From: Membranipora membranacea | Taxonomy: Eukaryota; Bryozoa; Gymnolaemata; Cheilostomatida; Membraniporidae | Assembly (NCBI GenBank): GCA_914767715.1 | Contig: OU612073.1 | Span: 14,448,001 to 14,508,000 of the forward strand | Direction of reading: 5' to 3' | Length of the DNA: 60,000 nucleotides | In this document: one piece after another, positions 23,731 to 34,559 of the stretch | Layout: each line of letters starts with the position of its first letter | Numbering within the stretch: the stretch's first letter is position 1 | Translations under genes and position numbers: made by a program | The notes under the pieces: model-generated | What the model was told of the DNA's origin: nothing | Seen by the model: the letters and a program-made list of their open reading frames with translations, nothing else | Databases searched by the model: none

Positions 23731-26700
23731 CTAAGCCGTTGTAGGTTGGATAGCACCTAACTGGACATGTGCAGAATATATAAGTAAGTTAGTTTGATTA
23801 TCTAGAGCTTCAGTTTTATATTCTGTTGTGGGATGAATCGGTACAGGCTCGAGATTTGTCATCAGTTCGGACTCTTCCACCCAGTATTTATCTACAAGCA
23901 GAACATTAATCATGTAATCTTTGTCTCATAGTGTTTAAAAGATTTTGCATCTGTCCAGTCTCAGCGAAAATTTTTAATTATTTTGCTTTGTTTAACAGAT
24001 ATTCTATCACATCTCCCCTAGTTATATAAATTACAGGATAGAAAATAAAAACATTATCAATATAGTCAAATTCAAATTGGTTTAATTCTGATATCTGTTA
24101 CGTATTTTTTTCCCTTTTGTGGCATAGTGTACAAAACATTTCATTATTAAAATGGTACAGAGTGCTGATATTAAAGTGTTGAAAAAGCTTCATGTCATAT
24201 AAAAAATTTCGTTCTTTAGCTTCGCAACAAGTGCTACGTAAATATTTGATTTTTCTATCAGGAAGCTAATGCTTTGTGAATTGGAATGGATTACACATAG
24301 AAATACGCATTAGCAAATACACAAAGCAGAAACACAAAGCAATTACAAAAATCAAGTACATAAAGAAAAGCCCAAAAGCAATCAGAGAGTAACTTTTATT
24401 TCTGTTGTATATATAATCAATGGAAACAGTCACTCAAACAGGGAAGTGTGGAATTGTTCAAACTTCCCTGTGGGTGATGCGTCGCAATTCTGAAAAGTGT
24501 TTCTATTGAAAAATCTTTTGAAAGAATATCCCAAATGTTATCTATGAGGAAGTTTTCAGGCCATTAGGATTATTTAAATGAAATTCTTTTGAAACTGATT
24601 GAAACAGTCACTCACACAGGGAAGTGTGGAATTGTTCAAACTTCCCTGTAGGTGATGCGTCGCAATTCTGAAAAGTGTTTCTATTGAAAAATCTTTTGAA
24701 AGAATATCCCAAATGTTATCTATGAGGAAGTTTTCAGGCCATTAGGATTATTTAAATGAAATTCTTTTGAAACTGATTGAAACAGTCACTCACACAGGGA
24801 AGTGTGGAATTGTTCAAACTTCCCTGTGGGTGATGCGTCGCAATTCTGAAAAGTGTTTCTATTGAAAAATCTTTTGAAAGAATATCCCAAATGTAAGTGT
24901 TAACATTCCTCCATTTGGTTTGTAATAATATTTGTTGCTACACAGAAATCTGCCCTTGATGCAACAGCAACCGTAGATCTTTTGCTGCGCTTGCCTGCAA
25001 CAAGCTCATGTTTCTAATGAGTATTTGACCCTCATGGAGATGAAAAAGCGGACTTACTGGGTGGTTCTAGCTCATTTTCATTTTTTAGCGCTATTAGGCT
25101 TTAAACAGGGGTTTTTTGTTTTGTTTTTTTTTACACTTTTATTGGCAGTCTATTTCATTCCAGTAGCGGAATGTTTTCCGAATAGTGCCGAAAAAAAAAA
25201 GGAAAAGGAAAAGAGAAAAAAAAAGGAAAGCTTGAGACTGAAGATGAGTTAAAATGTTTCAGCAGTGAGGTAGAAATAGATAGGATGTCTTTGAGAAAAG
25301 GAAAGCTTGTGACTGAAGATGAGTTAAAATGTTTCAGCAGTGAGGTTGAAATAGATAGGATGTCTTTGAGAAGAGAGAAAAAAAAAAAAAAATATTAAGA
25401 TATTTTCATTATAGTATTGTTGCAGAGATAAAAAGGTGTCACAGTCTTAGAAAGCAGGGATAAGTCGCATTTCTACTATTGTTTATACTAGAGGTTTAAG
25501 TTAGAAAACTTATTCTTGATTTCAGTTTTCTAATTTTGAGAAAACCATCTACTAGCACCAATAAGATGTGCTCTTTCAGAATCTGCAATCAGATTGGCTG
25601 AAAAATAAATGTAAGGCACTCTAATATTGGTTTAAAGTCGTCGCTAGGAAACACAAAAATGGCGACCGACAGTGATAGCTCAACTACTTTGTTTGATGAA
25701 AGAGATGTTCCGGGGATTATAAATGAGTATAATGGTGAAGAAACAAGTGAATATGCTAGTAGCAGGGACTATGATGGTGATGTGATTGAATTTGAGCAAG
25801 CAGAAGGATTGATTATGTATAAATCGAAGCCCAACTGAGTGATAGGAAATTCTTGGAACTTTCTTACATGAGGCAGAAGGAGATTGTGGTGTAGATGGCT
25901 CTTTACAACCAGACCATCTCAACTTATGCTTGTGTTCTTGTAAGAAGGGGCCTACTAACACCTGCTGTACTGGCTCAGTTCACTCCTGAACAGATTTCCC
26001 TCTGCAGATTTTCCTCAGATGAGTTTGAAACAAATGCCATACAAGACATGATGATTCTTGCCCAAGATAGGTTTGGCTCTACCATCCAGACAGTCAGAGT
26101 GTTCCAACATGAAAACCCAGGGAGACAGAGTGAAGTGTAGGATATTGGTATCTCCATACTTTAGGAGACTCAAAGTTAGAGAAGCTAGGAATCATTAGAG
26201 AACACTATCAAAGCTACTACCATAAATGAGAAAATTGAGGAAGCAATTGCATTAGATCAGCTATGAACAGTCAGTCACTTTCTCTGACTCATGACTACTA
26301 TCATCAAGGAGTAACTCCTTGTTAACATGTTGGAACAACAAAGCCTTGCTGACATAAATCATAGTAACACTTACAAAAAAATGATGTGTGTAAGTCTCAG
26401 CTTGTTCTATAACTTCTAAAATAAGATTTCCTTGCTGCCTGTAGGGTCACAAATTTATCAAGCCGAGAACCCACCCAGCGTTACATGCGGTGCTGTGCAG
26501 GCAGCGGTAACTCTTATATGATCAATGTTACAGAAAAATGCAATACATATTCTGAAAGCTGACAATTTTTTTATCCATAAAACCTTTTCTAGTTTGTGTA
26601 TTACACTCTCAGTTGTGCGTTGTGAGGTGGTAAACAAACTGATGTCTTGATGGATCACAATGAAAACTTTGAAGCTCGTTTTCTCAGCTAGATGAAATGG

Positions 26701-28658
26701 ACGACATTGCCGACGGGCCCGCAGACTTTTTGCTCTAACTTCAAACATATAAGAGCTAGAGACATGTTTCTTTTTTTGTTGGAAAGCTTATAAAATTCTG
26801 TACAAGATTAAAGAAGAATCTCAATTTTTTTGATTTCCTACTTATCCCTGCTTTCTGAGACTGCGACTGCGATTGCGACTGCGATTGCGATTGCGATTGA
26901 TAATGTTATAATTGAAACAAAAGATATTTGAATACGCCAGATTTAAATGATGTTACTTTGCTCAGTGAGCGTATTGACAAAGGAAGATTAAACAATCTAA
27001 CAAATAAACAAATGTTTAAGACTAAAGCGTGCTGCTTTTAGGCTACAGGGGTTTTAAAGACAGTTTTTTTTATTCTTAAGTAATTTTTTAGGAAACTTAC
27101 GATATTGGAAAACTCCTGCTTCAGATGAATTTGACTGCCAAATAAATGTAGCAACACACAGACACAGCTTTTCAATTTGTAAACTCATCCCAATATATTA
27201 AAACAGGCTAGTCAGCGAACCATTAATCAAACTGACCTAAAGGCAACATGCATAAACAATTTACTTTTGCATTTATTTAATTGTATTTGTGAGCAATATT
27301 GACAGCGATGCTAGATAATTTATTTGTTTCATTCGGGGCTGGTTAGCTGAATTCTGGTCAGGCACTTTCCCAAAAACAAGACAAGACCCACAGGCTGTTA
27401 AATAGATACTGCTGTACGAAATTGTTGCTGTGTCATGAAGGGCGAGTCTGTCCATAAATCTAATAAACCTTACTCACCTGGTAAACAGTTTCCATTATGA
27501 TCAGGAAAACAACGATAGTCTTCTCCCTCACCTATAATGATTGAAATGTATTACTATCATTTGAAGGGATAGTCAAATAATTAGGTTTCGTATCATTCAA
27601 TTTCAATAGTTCTCAGTCTATATACTGCTCATAAAATTCATAAATATCTTGCGGCCCAGTGTCTATTGAATTTTTATGAACCTAGAGCAGTATTCTAAAT
27701 AAATCTAGAATGATACCCACAATCTAATCTAATATTGCTTTATTGATCCAATTCCAATATCAACCATTTTAACATTGTACTCATAGCAGTTTGGTATTCA
27801 AAATTTGCAATAATTACAGGACATGAATAACTGTCTTCACTTACCAAAAGGGTATTTCTGTGAGGTATTCTCTGATGTAGGTGTTTTACTCAAACATTTC
27901 TTTTTGAGATGATACGCGATTATCAAAAATAAAATTACTGATACAGCCACACCAACACCACCAAATGCAATCTTCAGATCGAGTGATATCATATCAACTG
28001 TGGCCTGTTTCTTTGTTGGCATCACAAGATACAGATGTGGATTCCTTGGGTTTGTTGTTGTAGGAGCGGTTGTTGGTGATACGTAAACACAACTGATCTC
28101 TTCATACTCTGAGAAAAATTATGGTACAAACATGAAATTCACAGTGTGATGCCCCTTAGTGTTGGTTGATTGCTATACAATAACTTATTCGGACAACAAA
28201 GTTGCTGATTTTTCCACAGGAGTCAATCTGAGCTAACAGGACAACCAAATGAAAAGTTGTCAATGTTTCTGAATACCTATTTTACTAATTGGCTGTCTCA
28301 AAACCTCAGATTTCTTTTCAGAGGATGTATTTTAATTTACACAGGCAATACTGAGGATACACCTAATTATATACTTGAACTTACCTGGGCATATTGCTCT
28401 GCACTTTTCAGCATCAATACTCCCAAACTCCACATCGTTACACAGATCTGCACATGGACGGTATTGATTGAAAAATTCTTTAAAGTAGCATCCGGGTGTA
28501 TTGTAGAAATCCCCTGAGCAGTCATTATATGATAAGGATGAGTATTCTCCACTGCATATCAAAATTTGAGTATTTATGTTTATATTTAATGCCGCTGATT
28601 GAGAGTTAGCTATTCCTGAGATCAGAACGATTACCGTGAGACAGAATATGTGTGTCAT
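23731..28658 (-). CDS. Gene C, short form: Cys-rich single-pass membrane protein (250 aa)
   Basis: Exons: 28385-28658 (true ATG at 28658), 27845-28108, 27478-27531, 23731-23891; the frame joins through phase-1 introns to a TAG. The first exon carries a clean signal peptide (MTHIFCLTVIVLISGIANS) and a Cys-rich domain with seven cysteines (CSGEYSSLSYNDC, GCYF, PCADLC, KCRAIC). An acceptor 13 bp upstream of the ATG (exon start 28671) suggests a spliced 5' leader. Exon 2 adds one more Cys, a PTTAPTTTNP stalk, a membrane helix (IAFGGVGVAVSVILFLIIAY) and the basic stop-transfer HLKKK. The 54-bp exon 3 (EGEDYRCFPDHNGNCLP) has a strong GTGAGT donor. The 23.8-kb exon ends the protein with a Thr- and Asn-rich tail. 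The same exon 3 donor is phase-compatible with the exon array at 22.9-9.9 kb, giving a long alternative form. Confidence 0.68.
24423..24894. repeat. 178-bp tandem repeat, about 2.65 copies
   Basis: GAAACAGTCACTCA starts at 24423, 24601 and 24779, a period of exactly 178 bp, with only a few substitutions between units. Each unit contains the hairpin GGGAAGT...ACTTCCC with 7-bp arms. It resembles a short satellite array. No ORF. Confidence 0.85.
25222..25380. repeat. Two-copy ~76-bp direct repeat next to A-rich tracts
   Basis: GAAAGCTTGAGACTGAAGATG through AGGATGTCTTTGAG occurs twice, head to tail, between purine-rich A/G runs. This is simple tandem duplication. Confidence 0.8.
25438..26867. 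mobile_element. 1.43-kb element with 28-bp terminal inverted repeats
   Basis: The left end at 25438-25465 (GTCACAGTCTTAGAAAGCAG...) and the reverse complement of 26840-26867 agree at 26 of 28 positions. This is a DNA-transposon-like structure. Inside, a 59-codon acidic ORF (25659-25838) is followed by decayed sequence. No transposase is recognisable, so it is probably non-autonomous. The right end runs into a GCGATT/GCGACT hexamer array. Confidence 0.55.
25659..25838 (+). CDS. Small acidic ORF inside the TIR element (59 aa)
   Basis: It starts ATGGCGACC and reads MATDSDSSTTLFDERDVPG, continues acidic and Tyr-rich, and stops at TGA. Downstream frames are broken, so it is probably the 5' end of a decayed element gene. 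No family recognised. Confidence 0.3.
   Translation: MATDSDSSTTLFDERDVPGIINEYNGEETSEYASSRDYDGDVIEFEQAEGLIMYKSKPN
26860..26899. repeat. Hexanucleotide repeat (GCGATT/GCGACT)n
   Basis: About six units of CTGCGA/TTGCGA at the right border of the TIR element. Confidence 0.85.
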
Positions 28659-28699
28659 GTTTTAAGTTTAGCTGGAAAGCAGTTAGGTCAAGGCAGTGT

Positions 28700-29780
28700 G
28701 ATGTAGAAGACTGAAAATAAATTGAGTTTGCTGCCTTTTAGTGGTGTGAGAAAGAAACTGACACAAAAAAACCTGTACCTTATCTTCTCGATAAACATTG
28801 CTGAATTGAAACCTAATCAGGAAGATTTGTCAATACTATTGATTGCTAATGCGAATGACTAATGATTTGGAATTTCCATTATATTCCTCAGATACTTTTA
28901 CAGCGACAAATCCCATTAGCTAAAATGCAACTTTGGCTTTTATAGTTATTCGCACATGATATTCCCCCCCCCCTTTGGAAATACCACAAAAATTTGTGTA
29001 TATAACGCTAGGCTTATCTGATGTTGTTAATATTGGCATCCATCTAAGTCACATTTTAACAAACTTTGGGTGCCCAAGTACTCAGATTTCCACTTGCATG
29101 TCAATTGATTTTATTAGAAAAGCCGAGAGAGGAAACAGTAAAGCAGAAATGGTAGTGAAGTTTTTGCTCATCCACGAAGATGTCTTGCTTATCACTCCAC
29201 CAAGTAATCATCATTGGGACCATTGCCATCAGAAAAATAATGTGAGTTTGTATGTTTATGTAAGCTAGAGAGAAATCACTGGTGAGTTTCATACAGTGGG
29301 CAGGTGTGGAATACAATAGTGATAGAATTGTTAGTCCACCTTGCGGCCATGATGTTGTGACAACTAGAGATTAGCACTCATATTGGAGTGAAATAGAGCC
29401 TCTTTCACTCAGGTTTTTCATTTAATAGTGAAAGTATCACAATAAATATACATTGTGGTTGCAAATCAAATCTTCATTATCACACCAGTGGTTTAGCTAT
29501 GCCCAGTTTGGCATCAAGTGCTAATCATCTACTGACACCAAGATGGGAATCAAGTCGGAGTTTGCAGACAAGCCTTTCCTGATAAGCTCTGTGAAGTGGG
29601 CCGATAGACCTAAAGGTAAATTTCAGACATTGATATGCCTATCAAATGAGATCTTAGGGTTTGATGGCATTTCAGGTTAAACTTTAGGGTTATATTGGAC
29701 AACTATTTATGCCTGTACCGGTGTATCCTTTGCCTGCTGTCTGTCAAGAATATTTGGCCTGTCCAGCAAAGACTGTCCCT
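28700..29780. other. Upstream region of gene C
   Basis: No coding exon recognised. A candidate 3' splice site (TGCTTTCCAG) just upstream at 28672 implies that the transcription start of gene C lies in this stretch. A C11 run occurs near 28967. Confidence 0.4.
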
Positions 29781-30563
29781 TTATAATATTTTTTTCTTTC
29801 TTATAATGTAACATAATTATTATAGGGGAAAAAAATATGGGGCGCTTCACGCATTTGTAACCGAAAGTGACGATCAACGCCACTGTATATGTTGTTTGGC
29901 AGACAGGGTACTTGCCATAGTATTAGATGTTGTTAAATCTGGTGCAGAATTGACGAAAAAATGAACACCATCACCAGGAAATTGTTAGCATTTCCACAAT
30001 GGACGACATAGGTTAGTGATAGGGAGGTGGGACGGAAATTGACAGACTTATTCTCTTTCAAGACCAGCGTGGTGACCGGATGTAGATTGAAAGAAAGAAT
30101 ATGTGAGTAGCTGTGAACAGTAGTTCTAAGAAAGCCTATCATTGGCTGAGAACAGTAGTTCTAAGTTTTCCTTACCAATAAGTTGTCCTTAGTTGGTTGA
30201 GGGAGGGCAACTTTTTATTCAGTTGACCTGGATTATTTGTCATGTCTTGGGACTGATTGCCAAAACAAGGGAGGTGTTATAAGGGCAGAAAAAAATCTTT
30301 TTTGTACCAAAAACTTTATTTTTTCTTTCTTATAATGTAACATAATTATTACAGGGAAAAAAAATATGGGGCGCTTCACGCATTTGTAACCGAAAGTGAC
30401 GATCAACGCCACTGTATATGTTGATGGCAGACAGGGTACTTGCCATAGTATTAGATGTTGTTAAATCTGGTGCAGAATTGACGAACAAATGAACACCAAA
30501 CCAATTGTATTGAGCGAGGCACACCTAGCAAGCTCAGAACAATTGTTTCGCCAAAACTGCACC

Positions 30564-31442
30564 TTAGTTTATCAAGATATATTTCTTGAAGGCATCGGAT
30601 GACCACCTGCCAAAAGATCTTATTCTTGAGCCCTGAATGCTAGCCCAGGTAGCGCCACCTCGTCTCAGTGAGTGAGGAGTGACCCAACCCTCTATTTTTG
30701 AATCCTTAAGGACATCACTGAACTCTTTTCTGAACTCTGCTGTTGCATCTTCAAACAAAGGGCTGCTTCTGGAGGGTTTCAAGTATTTTAAATACCTCTT
30801 AACGAGGTGAACTGGGCATGTCTTTCCCCCTACTGCTTTAGTCATAATGCTTGCTGACTCTGCAGAATTCTTGAAAGAATTAATGTGCACTTCCCTGGCA
30901 CCCTTGCTAAAACACACATCGCCAACAGACATATGATGCCCTGCTGAGGATATACAATACTCGCTAGAGTGTAAGAATCCATAAAAAGCACAAGATACCA
31001 TGGCAGAAAAGCGCCTCCCATCTATACTCCCCAAGACCTGCTCTGCCTTAGTGATCAGAGTGTGTAGTTGGTCAAGAGATATCGCCTGTGTTTTCTTTTG
31101 AGTTCTACCCTGTGAGTTTTTTATACCCCTCAATATTAACTTTAGTTTATGAGTAGCAAAGGTAACCTCACTGTTCTTTTTTACGCAAAAGAATTTTACT
31201 GCTGACACATGTGACAGCATTGCACTGTGTTTCTTTCCTTCTTGTGCCAGGTGTGTTAGCCACAACTCCATTGACGAAGTAGAGAATTTTTTGAGCTTGT
31301 GCTCAGAGCAGAACATTTTGTATTGGTTGTAAAATCGATCGTAAGACTTCTTTGAGCCCTGGGACAAAGACTTGTCTAAGAAGCCCCTCGCCTTAGCCCT
31401 CAGACCTGAAATAAATAGTGAAGGGAATCTTTTATGTATCAT
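30564..31442 (-). CDS. Tyrosine recombinase of a Ngaro/DIRS-like retrotransposon
   Basis: A 292-codon ORF from a true ATG. The N-terminal part (about residues 15-110) is the helical core-binding domain. The C-terminal part carries the catalytic signature: H257-S-L-R260 in TPHSLRRGGATW, W280 in GRWSSDAF, and Y288 in KKYI. K191 is the candidate beta-hairpin lysine. The first catalytic arginine, usually in a GFLRxxE context, is H158 here (FYGFLHSSEY), and the segment before GRW is several residues shorter than typical, so the enzyme is probably inactive. It is followed on the minus strand by split repeats and preceded by an RNase H remnant, the order expected for Ngaro elements. In such elements the recombinase replaces the LTR integrase and works on circular DNA intermediates. 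Confidence 0.8.
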   Translation of the reverse strand: MIHKRFPSLFISGLRAKARGFLDKSLSQGSKKSYDRFYNQYKMFCSEHKLKKFSTSSMELWLTHLAQEGKKHSAMLSHVSAVKFFCVKKNSEVTFATHKLKLILRGIKNSQGRTQKKTQAISLDQLHTLITKAEQVLGSIDGRRFSAMVSCAFYGFLHSSEYCISSAGHHMSVGDVCFSKGAREVHINSFKNSAESASIMTKAVGGKTCPVHLVKRYLKYLKPSRSSPLFEDATAEFRKEFSDVLKDSKIEGWVTPHSLRRGGATWASIQGSRIRSFGRWSSDAFKKYILIN

Positions 31443-31516
31443 GAGTACGTACTTGTATTTCTAAAATAAACATTGCACAACAATAATTAATGTCATGTGT
31501 TGCTTTGACCTTCTCA

Positions 31517-31531
31517 CCCCCCCCCCCCCCC
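31517..31531. repeat. Poly(C) tract
   Basis: Fifteen C between the RNase H remnant and the recombinase ORF; length may be uncertain from sequencing. Confidence 0.85.
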
Positions 31532-31597
31532 GCGCTTCACGTCCTGAGGCTCAAAGGTCAATTTGTGCTTATGATTAGAAAAGAGAAATAGTTATTA

Positions 31598-31975
31598 TTA
31601 TTTGTCACCTAACGACCAGTATATATCTTTTACCCTACTTGGACACAGGTGTACCGGAAAGCTAGTTGGACAGGCAGCCATGGTGGGAAAACGGAGTTTA
31701 AATTCTCTGATTTTATTTCTGGACAACAAATCTGCAGCAATGTTCTCTAATCCTGGGATATGTCTGGCCACTAGGAGAATATTTGTTGCATGCATAGGAG
31801 CGCCAAAAGGCGTAGTAGCTTTCTCACAACAGCATATTTACAATACAGATGTTCTAAAATAGAGACTAGGGCCCCATTATCTGTCCTGACCTCAACCACT
31901 GAATTTGTAAATTTTTCCTTCCACATGTGCACTGCTACGAATATGGGGAACAGCTCTAGACTTATTCTCTTTCAA
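31598..31975 (-). pseudogene. RNase H remnant of the Ngaro/DIRS-like element (frameshifted)
   Basis: One frame reads LELFPIFVAVHMW, then VRTDNGALVSIL, matching the second half of a retroelement RNase H (E and DN catalytic context). It then shifts frame near 31790 to MHATNILLVARHIPGLENIA, ADLLSR, the classic HIPG.N..AD.LSR end. The upstream RT portion is missing. The break means the polyprotein is not translatable as one piece. Confidence 0.7.
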
Positions 31976-31983
31976 GACCAGCG

Positions 31984-32457
31984 GTAATACACCTGTAATT
32001 GGGTGAAGGTCAACTTGTTGCACCCATCCTCCAAAATAAAATGACTAGTATGCTGAAGACAAATCAGGACCCAGGCAAGTTGATAGTACTGCAGTCAGTA
32101 ATATTGAGGCATGAAAATGTTGCCTGTTGTATTTGCAATTGAAATTTTGGTGATTTGAGGTTTTAGATAATTTTAGCAAAATCAATTTGGGGCGCTTTAT
32201 GCAGACAAGTCAGTTGAGGCAAAATTGGCTGGAAAACCTGTAAAAATGCACTTGCTCCGTTTGATTGAGCGCCAAAAAAATTTGACAACCGTTTTTCTTT
32301 CAATACTCTCAAGTATGTCAGAGCAGAAGCAGACCATCGTTTTGAGTGGTCTGGTTAAAGAATTGAAAGAAGCTGAAGCAGGCTTTTGGAGGTGAGAAGT
32401 CAACATAATTTGCATGTAAAGCAATGGGGAAATAAATAGAGGTGTTGGACCTAATAG
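31984..32457. repeat. Direct repeat C, copy 1 (pair with 33793-34256)
   Basis: The sequence from the ACACCTGTAATTGGG start through the GAGGTGTTGG end recurs at 33793-34256 with very few differences. Copy 1 abuts the RNase H remnant; copy 2 abuts the A1 terminal repeat. Any coding content is not recognised. Confidence 0.8.
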
Positions 32458-32605
32458 TAGCACTAGCAGACAAACTTGCACCATCAGCTGACTGCAGTAA
32501 ATATAGCAACTTCAAAGGAAAAACATTATTCAGTGACCTGGCTGGGTAGGTTATGGAACATTTAAGGGTTGGTGACATTGGTGGGCACCGGTAGGGTTGG
32601 GCATT

Positions 32606-32622
32606 GGGGGGGGGGGGGGGGG
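32606..32622. repeat. Poly(G) tract
   Basis: Seventeen G, close to the CCCCAAA minisatellite; homopolymer length may be unreliable. Confidence 0.85.
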
Positions 32623-32739
32623 TGGGCTGGTGGCTTGTCCTGTATGAACTAGGTTAACATAATCATATTGGTACTAAGAAGATATGTGATGGAAAAGAGT
32701 GCTGGGTTAGTTGAGCAACATGTCGTCGTGTTGAACCCC

Positions 32740-33190
32740 AACTGTTGACCCCTGAATCCGCTTTTGAGCCCAAAAATTCAAAACTGCCAGCTTTTAACCC
32801 AAAACTTCAAGCTACAAACCCCAAAATGCGAGCTGCAAACCCCAAACTTCATTCATGCTGCAAACCCCAAACTGTGAGCTGCAAACCCCAAAGTGTGAAC
32901 TGCAAACCCCAAATATTGACCCTCAAACCCCAAAAAAGGACCCCCAAACCCCAAAAACTGACCCCCAAACCCCAAAAACTGACATCTAAACACCAAACCC
33001 TCGTTTATGACCCCCAAACCCCAGAAAATAGGCCGTGAACCCCAGAGTGTAGGCTGCAAACCCCAAACTGCGAACTGCAAACCCCAAATATTTACCCCAA
33101 ACCTGACCCCTAAACCCCAAAACCCCAAATTTGGCTCACATACCTCAGGCTGCCAACCTGAACCCCAATATTACACCCCAATCCTCAATC
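32740..33190. repeat. Degenerate CCCCAAA-rich minisatellite
   Basis: Irregular units of about 14-21 bp, each containing AAACCCCAAA (for example CTGCAAACCCCAAA). The complementary strand has regularly spaced GGGG runs. It sits between the two direct repeats C inside the decayed retroelement. Confidence 0.8.
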
Positions 33191-33792
33191 AATATGACTA
33201 TACTATATCTTAACCTCATAAAACACTTCGTCTGGTGCTTACAGCACATGAATTTGCAACTGTCGGGCAAGTCCCGACTTGTTCCCTCTTCTTCTTTATA
33301 AGACTCTAACTAGATTCAAGTGTGTTGAATTAATGAGTGTCTCCTTGAATGCATTTCTGAAGGTCAAAACCCCACCCCATTACTCAATAAACAACTATAT
33401 CTTCAGTCATTGGGTCATTATTTGAAGTTATCTCCCCGCTTGACAAGGAAAAGTTACTTCCAAATGACATGTATACGTCACACTTTAGCTTAACATCTCT
33501 TCTGTCTTATGTCTGTAGACAACCTGAGCCGTCGCTGCAGACTTTGCCGATGATGGTCATGAACATTGTATATCTGTAAGCTGCAACCTAAGCAAGATAC
33601 CATTTTAGAGACCAATAAGGGAGCAAAGCCTGACAAGGTGAGTTTTGAGGGCAACGGTCTTATGGTCAAATGGCCGTGGCCAGTCACGCTATGGATGGAT
33701 CGCCTCCGAACTTCGCACCATGCTAGCGTACCAACAGAGGTCGTATGTGACCAACTTTGAAGACCCGTTACCGTCAGTCCGGTCACTATTAG

Positions 33793-34256
33793 GTAATACA
33801 CCTGTAATTGGGTGAAGGTCAACTTGTTGCACCCATCCTCCAAAATAAAATGACTAGTATGCTGAAGACAAATCAGGACCCAGGCAAGTTGATAGTACTG
33901 CAGTCAGTAATATTGAGGCATGAAAATGTTGCCTGTTGTATTTGCAATTGAAATTTTGGTGATTTGAGGTTTTAAATAATTTTAGCAAAATCAATTTGGG
34001 GCGCTTTATGCAGACAAGTCAGTTGAGGCAAAATTGGCTGGAAAACCTGTAAAAATGCACTTGCTCCGTTTGATTGAGCGCCAAAAAAATTTGACAACCG
34101 TTTTTCTTTCAATACTCTCAAGTATGTCAGAGCAGAAGCAGACCATCGTTTTGAGTGGTCTGGTTAAAGAATTGAAAGAAGCTGAAGCAGGCTTTTGGAG
34201 GTGAGAAGTCAACATAATTTGCATGTAAAGCAATAGGGAAATAAATAGAGGTGTTG
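33793..34256. repeat. Direct repeat C, copy 2
   Basis: Near-identical partner of 31984-32457. The near-identity implies a recent duplication, or conversion between the two copies, within the retroelement. Confidence 0.8.
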
Positions 34257-34559
34257 GACCAGCGTGGTGACCGGATGTAGATTGAAAGAAAGAATATGTG
34301 AGTAGCTGTGAACAGTAGTTCTAAGAAAGCCTATCATTGGCTGAGAACAGTAGTTCTAAGAAAGCCTATCATTGGCTGAGAACAGTAGTTCTAAGTTTTC
34401 CTTACCAATAAGTTGTCCTTAGTTGGTTGAGGGAGGGCAACTTTTATTCAGTTGACCTGGATTATTTGTCATGTCTTGGGACTGATTGCCAAGACAAGGG
34501 AGGTGTTATAAGGGCAGAAAAAAATTTTTTTGTACCAAAAACTTTATTTTTCTCACCCT

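Larger units (their letters stand above)
29789..34550 (-). mobile_element. Decayed Ngaro-like retrotransposon with split direct repeats
   Basis: Read on the minus strand: 34550-34257 is repeated at 30322-30062, and 30497-30318 is repeated at 29970-29789. The order is A1 (34.5), ORFs, B1 (30.5-30.3), A2 (30.3-30.06), B2 (29.97-29.79). This is the A1-ORF-B1-A2-B2 split-repeat layout described for Ngaro elements, with B1 and A2 directly abutting. About 90 bp separate A2 and B2. Gag and RT are lost. A ~470-bp direct duplication (31984-32457 and 33793-34256) encloses 1.3 kb of unrelated sequence, evidence of later rearrangement. Confidence 0.7.

Noticed and set aside
24423-24894. Regularly spaced repeats considered as CRISPR
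   Set aside because: The whole 178-bp unit is repeated with no unique spacers; it is a tandem satellite in eukaryotic DNA.
25025-25252. 75-codon hydrophobic plus-strand ORF
   Set aside because: Runs into A/G-rich simple sequence and a tandem duplication; no motif or splice sites.
25838-26160. Cys-containing frame after the 59-aa ORF, considered as a P2X7-type zinc motif
   Set aside because: The C-x-C spacing does not fit and the frame is interrupted by stops; no secure family match.
26458-26748. 96-codon minus-strand ORF inside the TIR element
   Set aside because: No recognisable domain and no continuation; not enough to call a transposase.
27070-27150. Possible micro-exon (15 bp) of gene C before a GTAAGT donor at about 27100
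   Set aside because: The donor is good, but the acceptor is ambiguous and the longer choice contains a stop; not supportable without RNA evidence.
33490-33843. 117-codon minus-strand ORF
   Set aside because: Crosses the boundary between unique sequence and direct repeat C; no motif.
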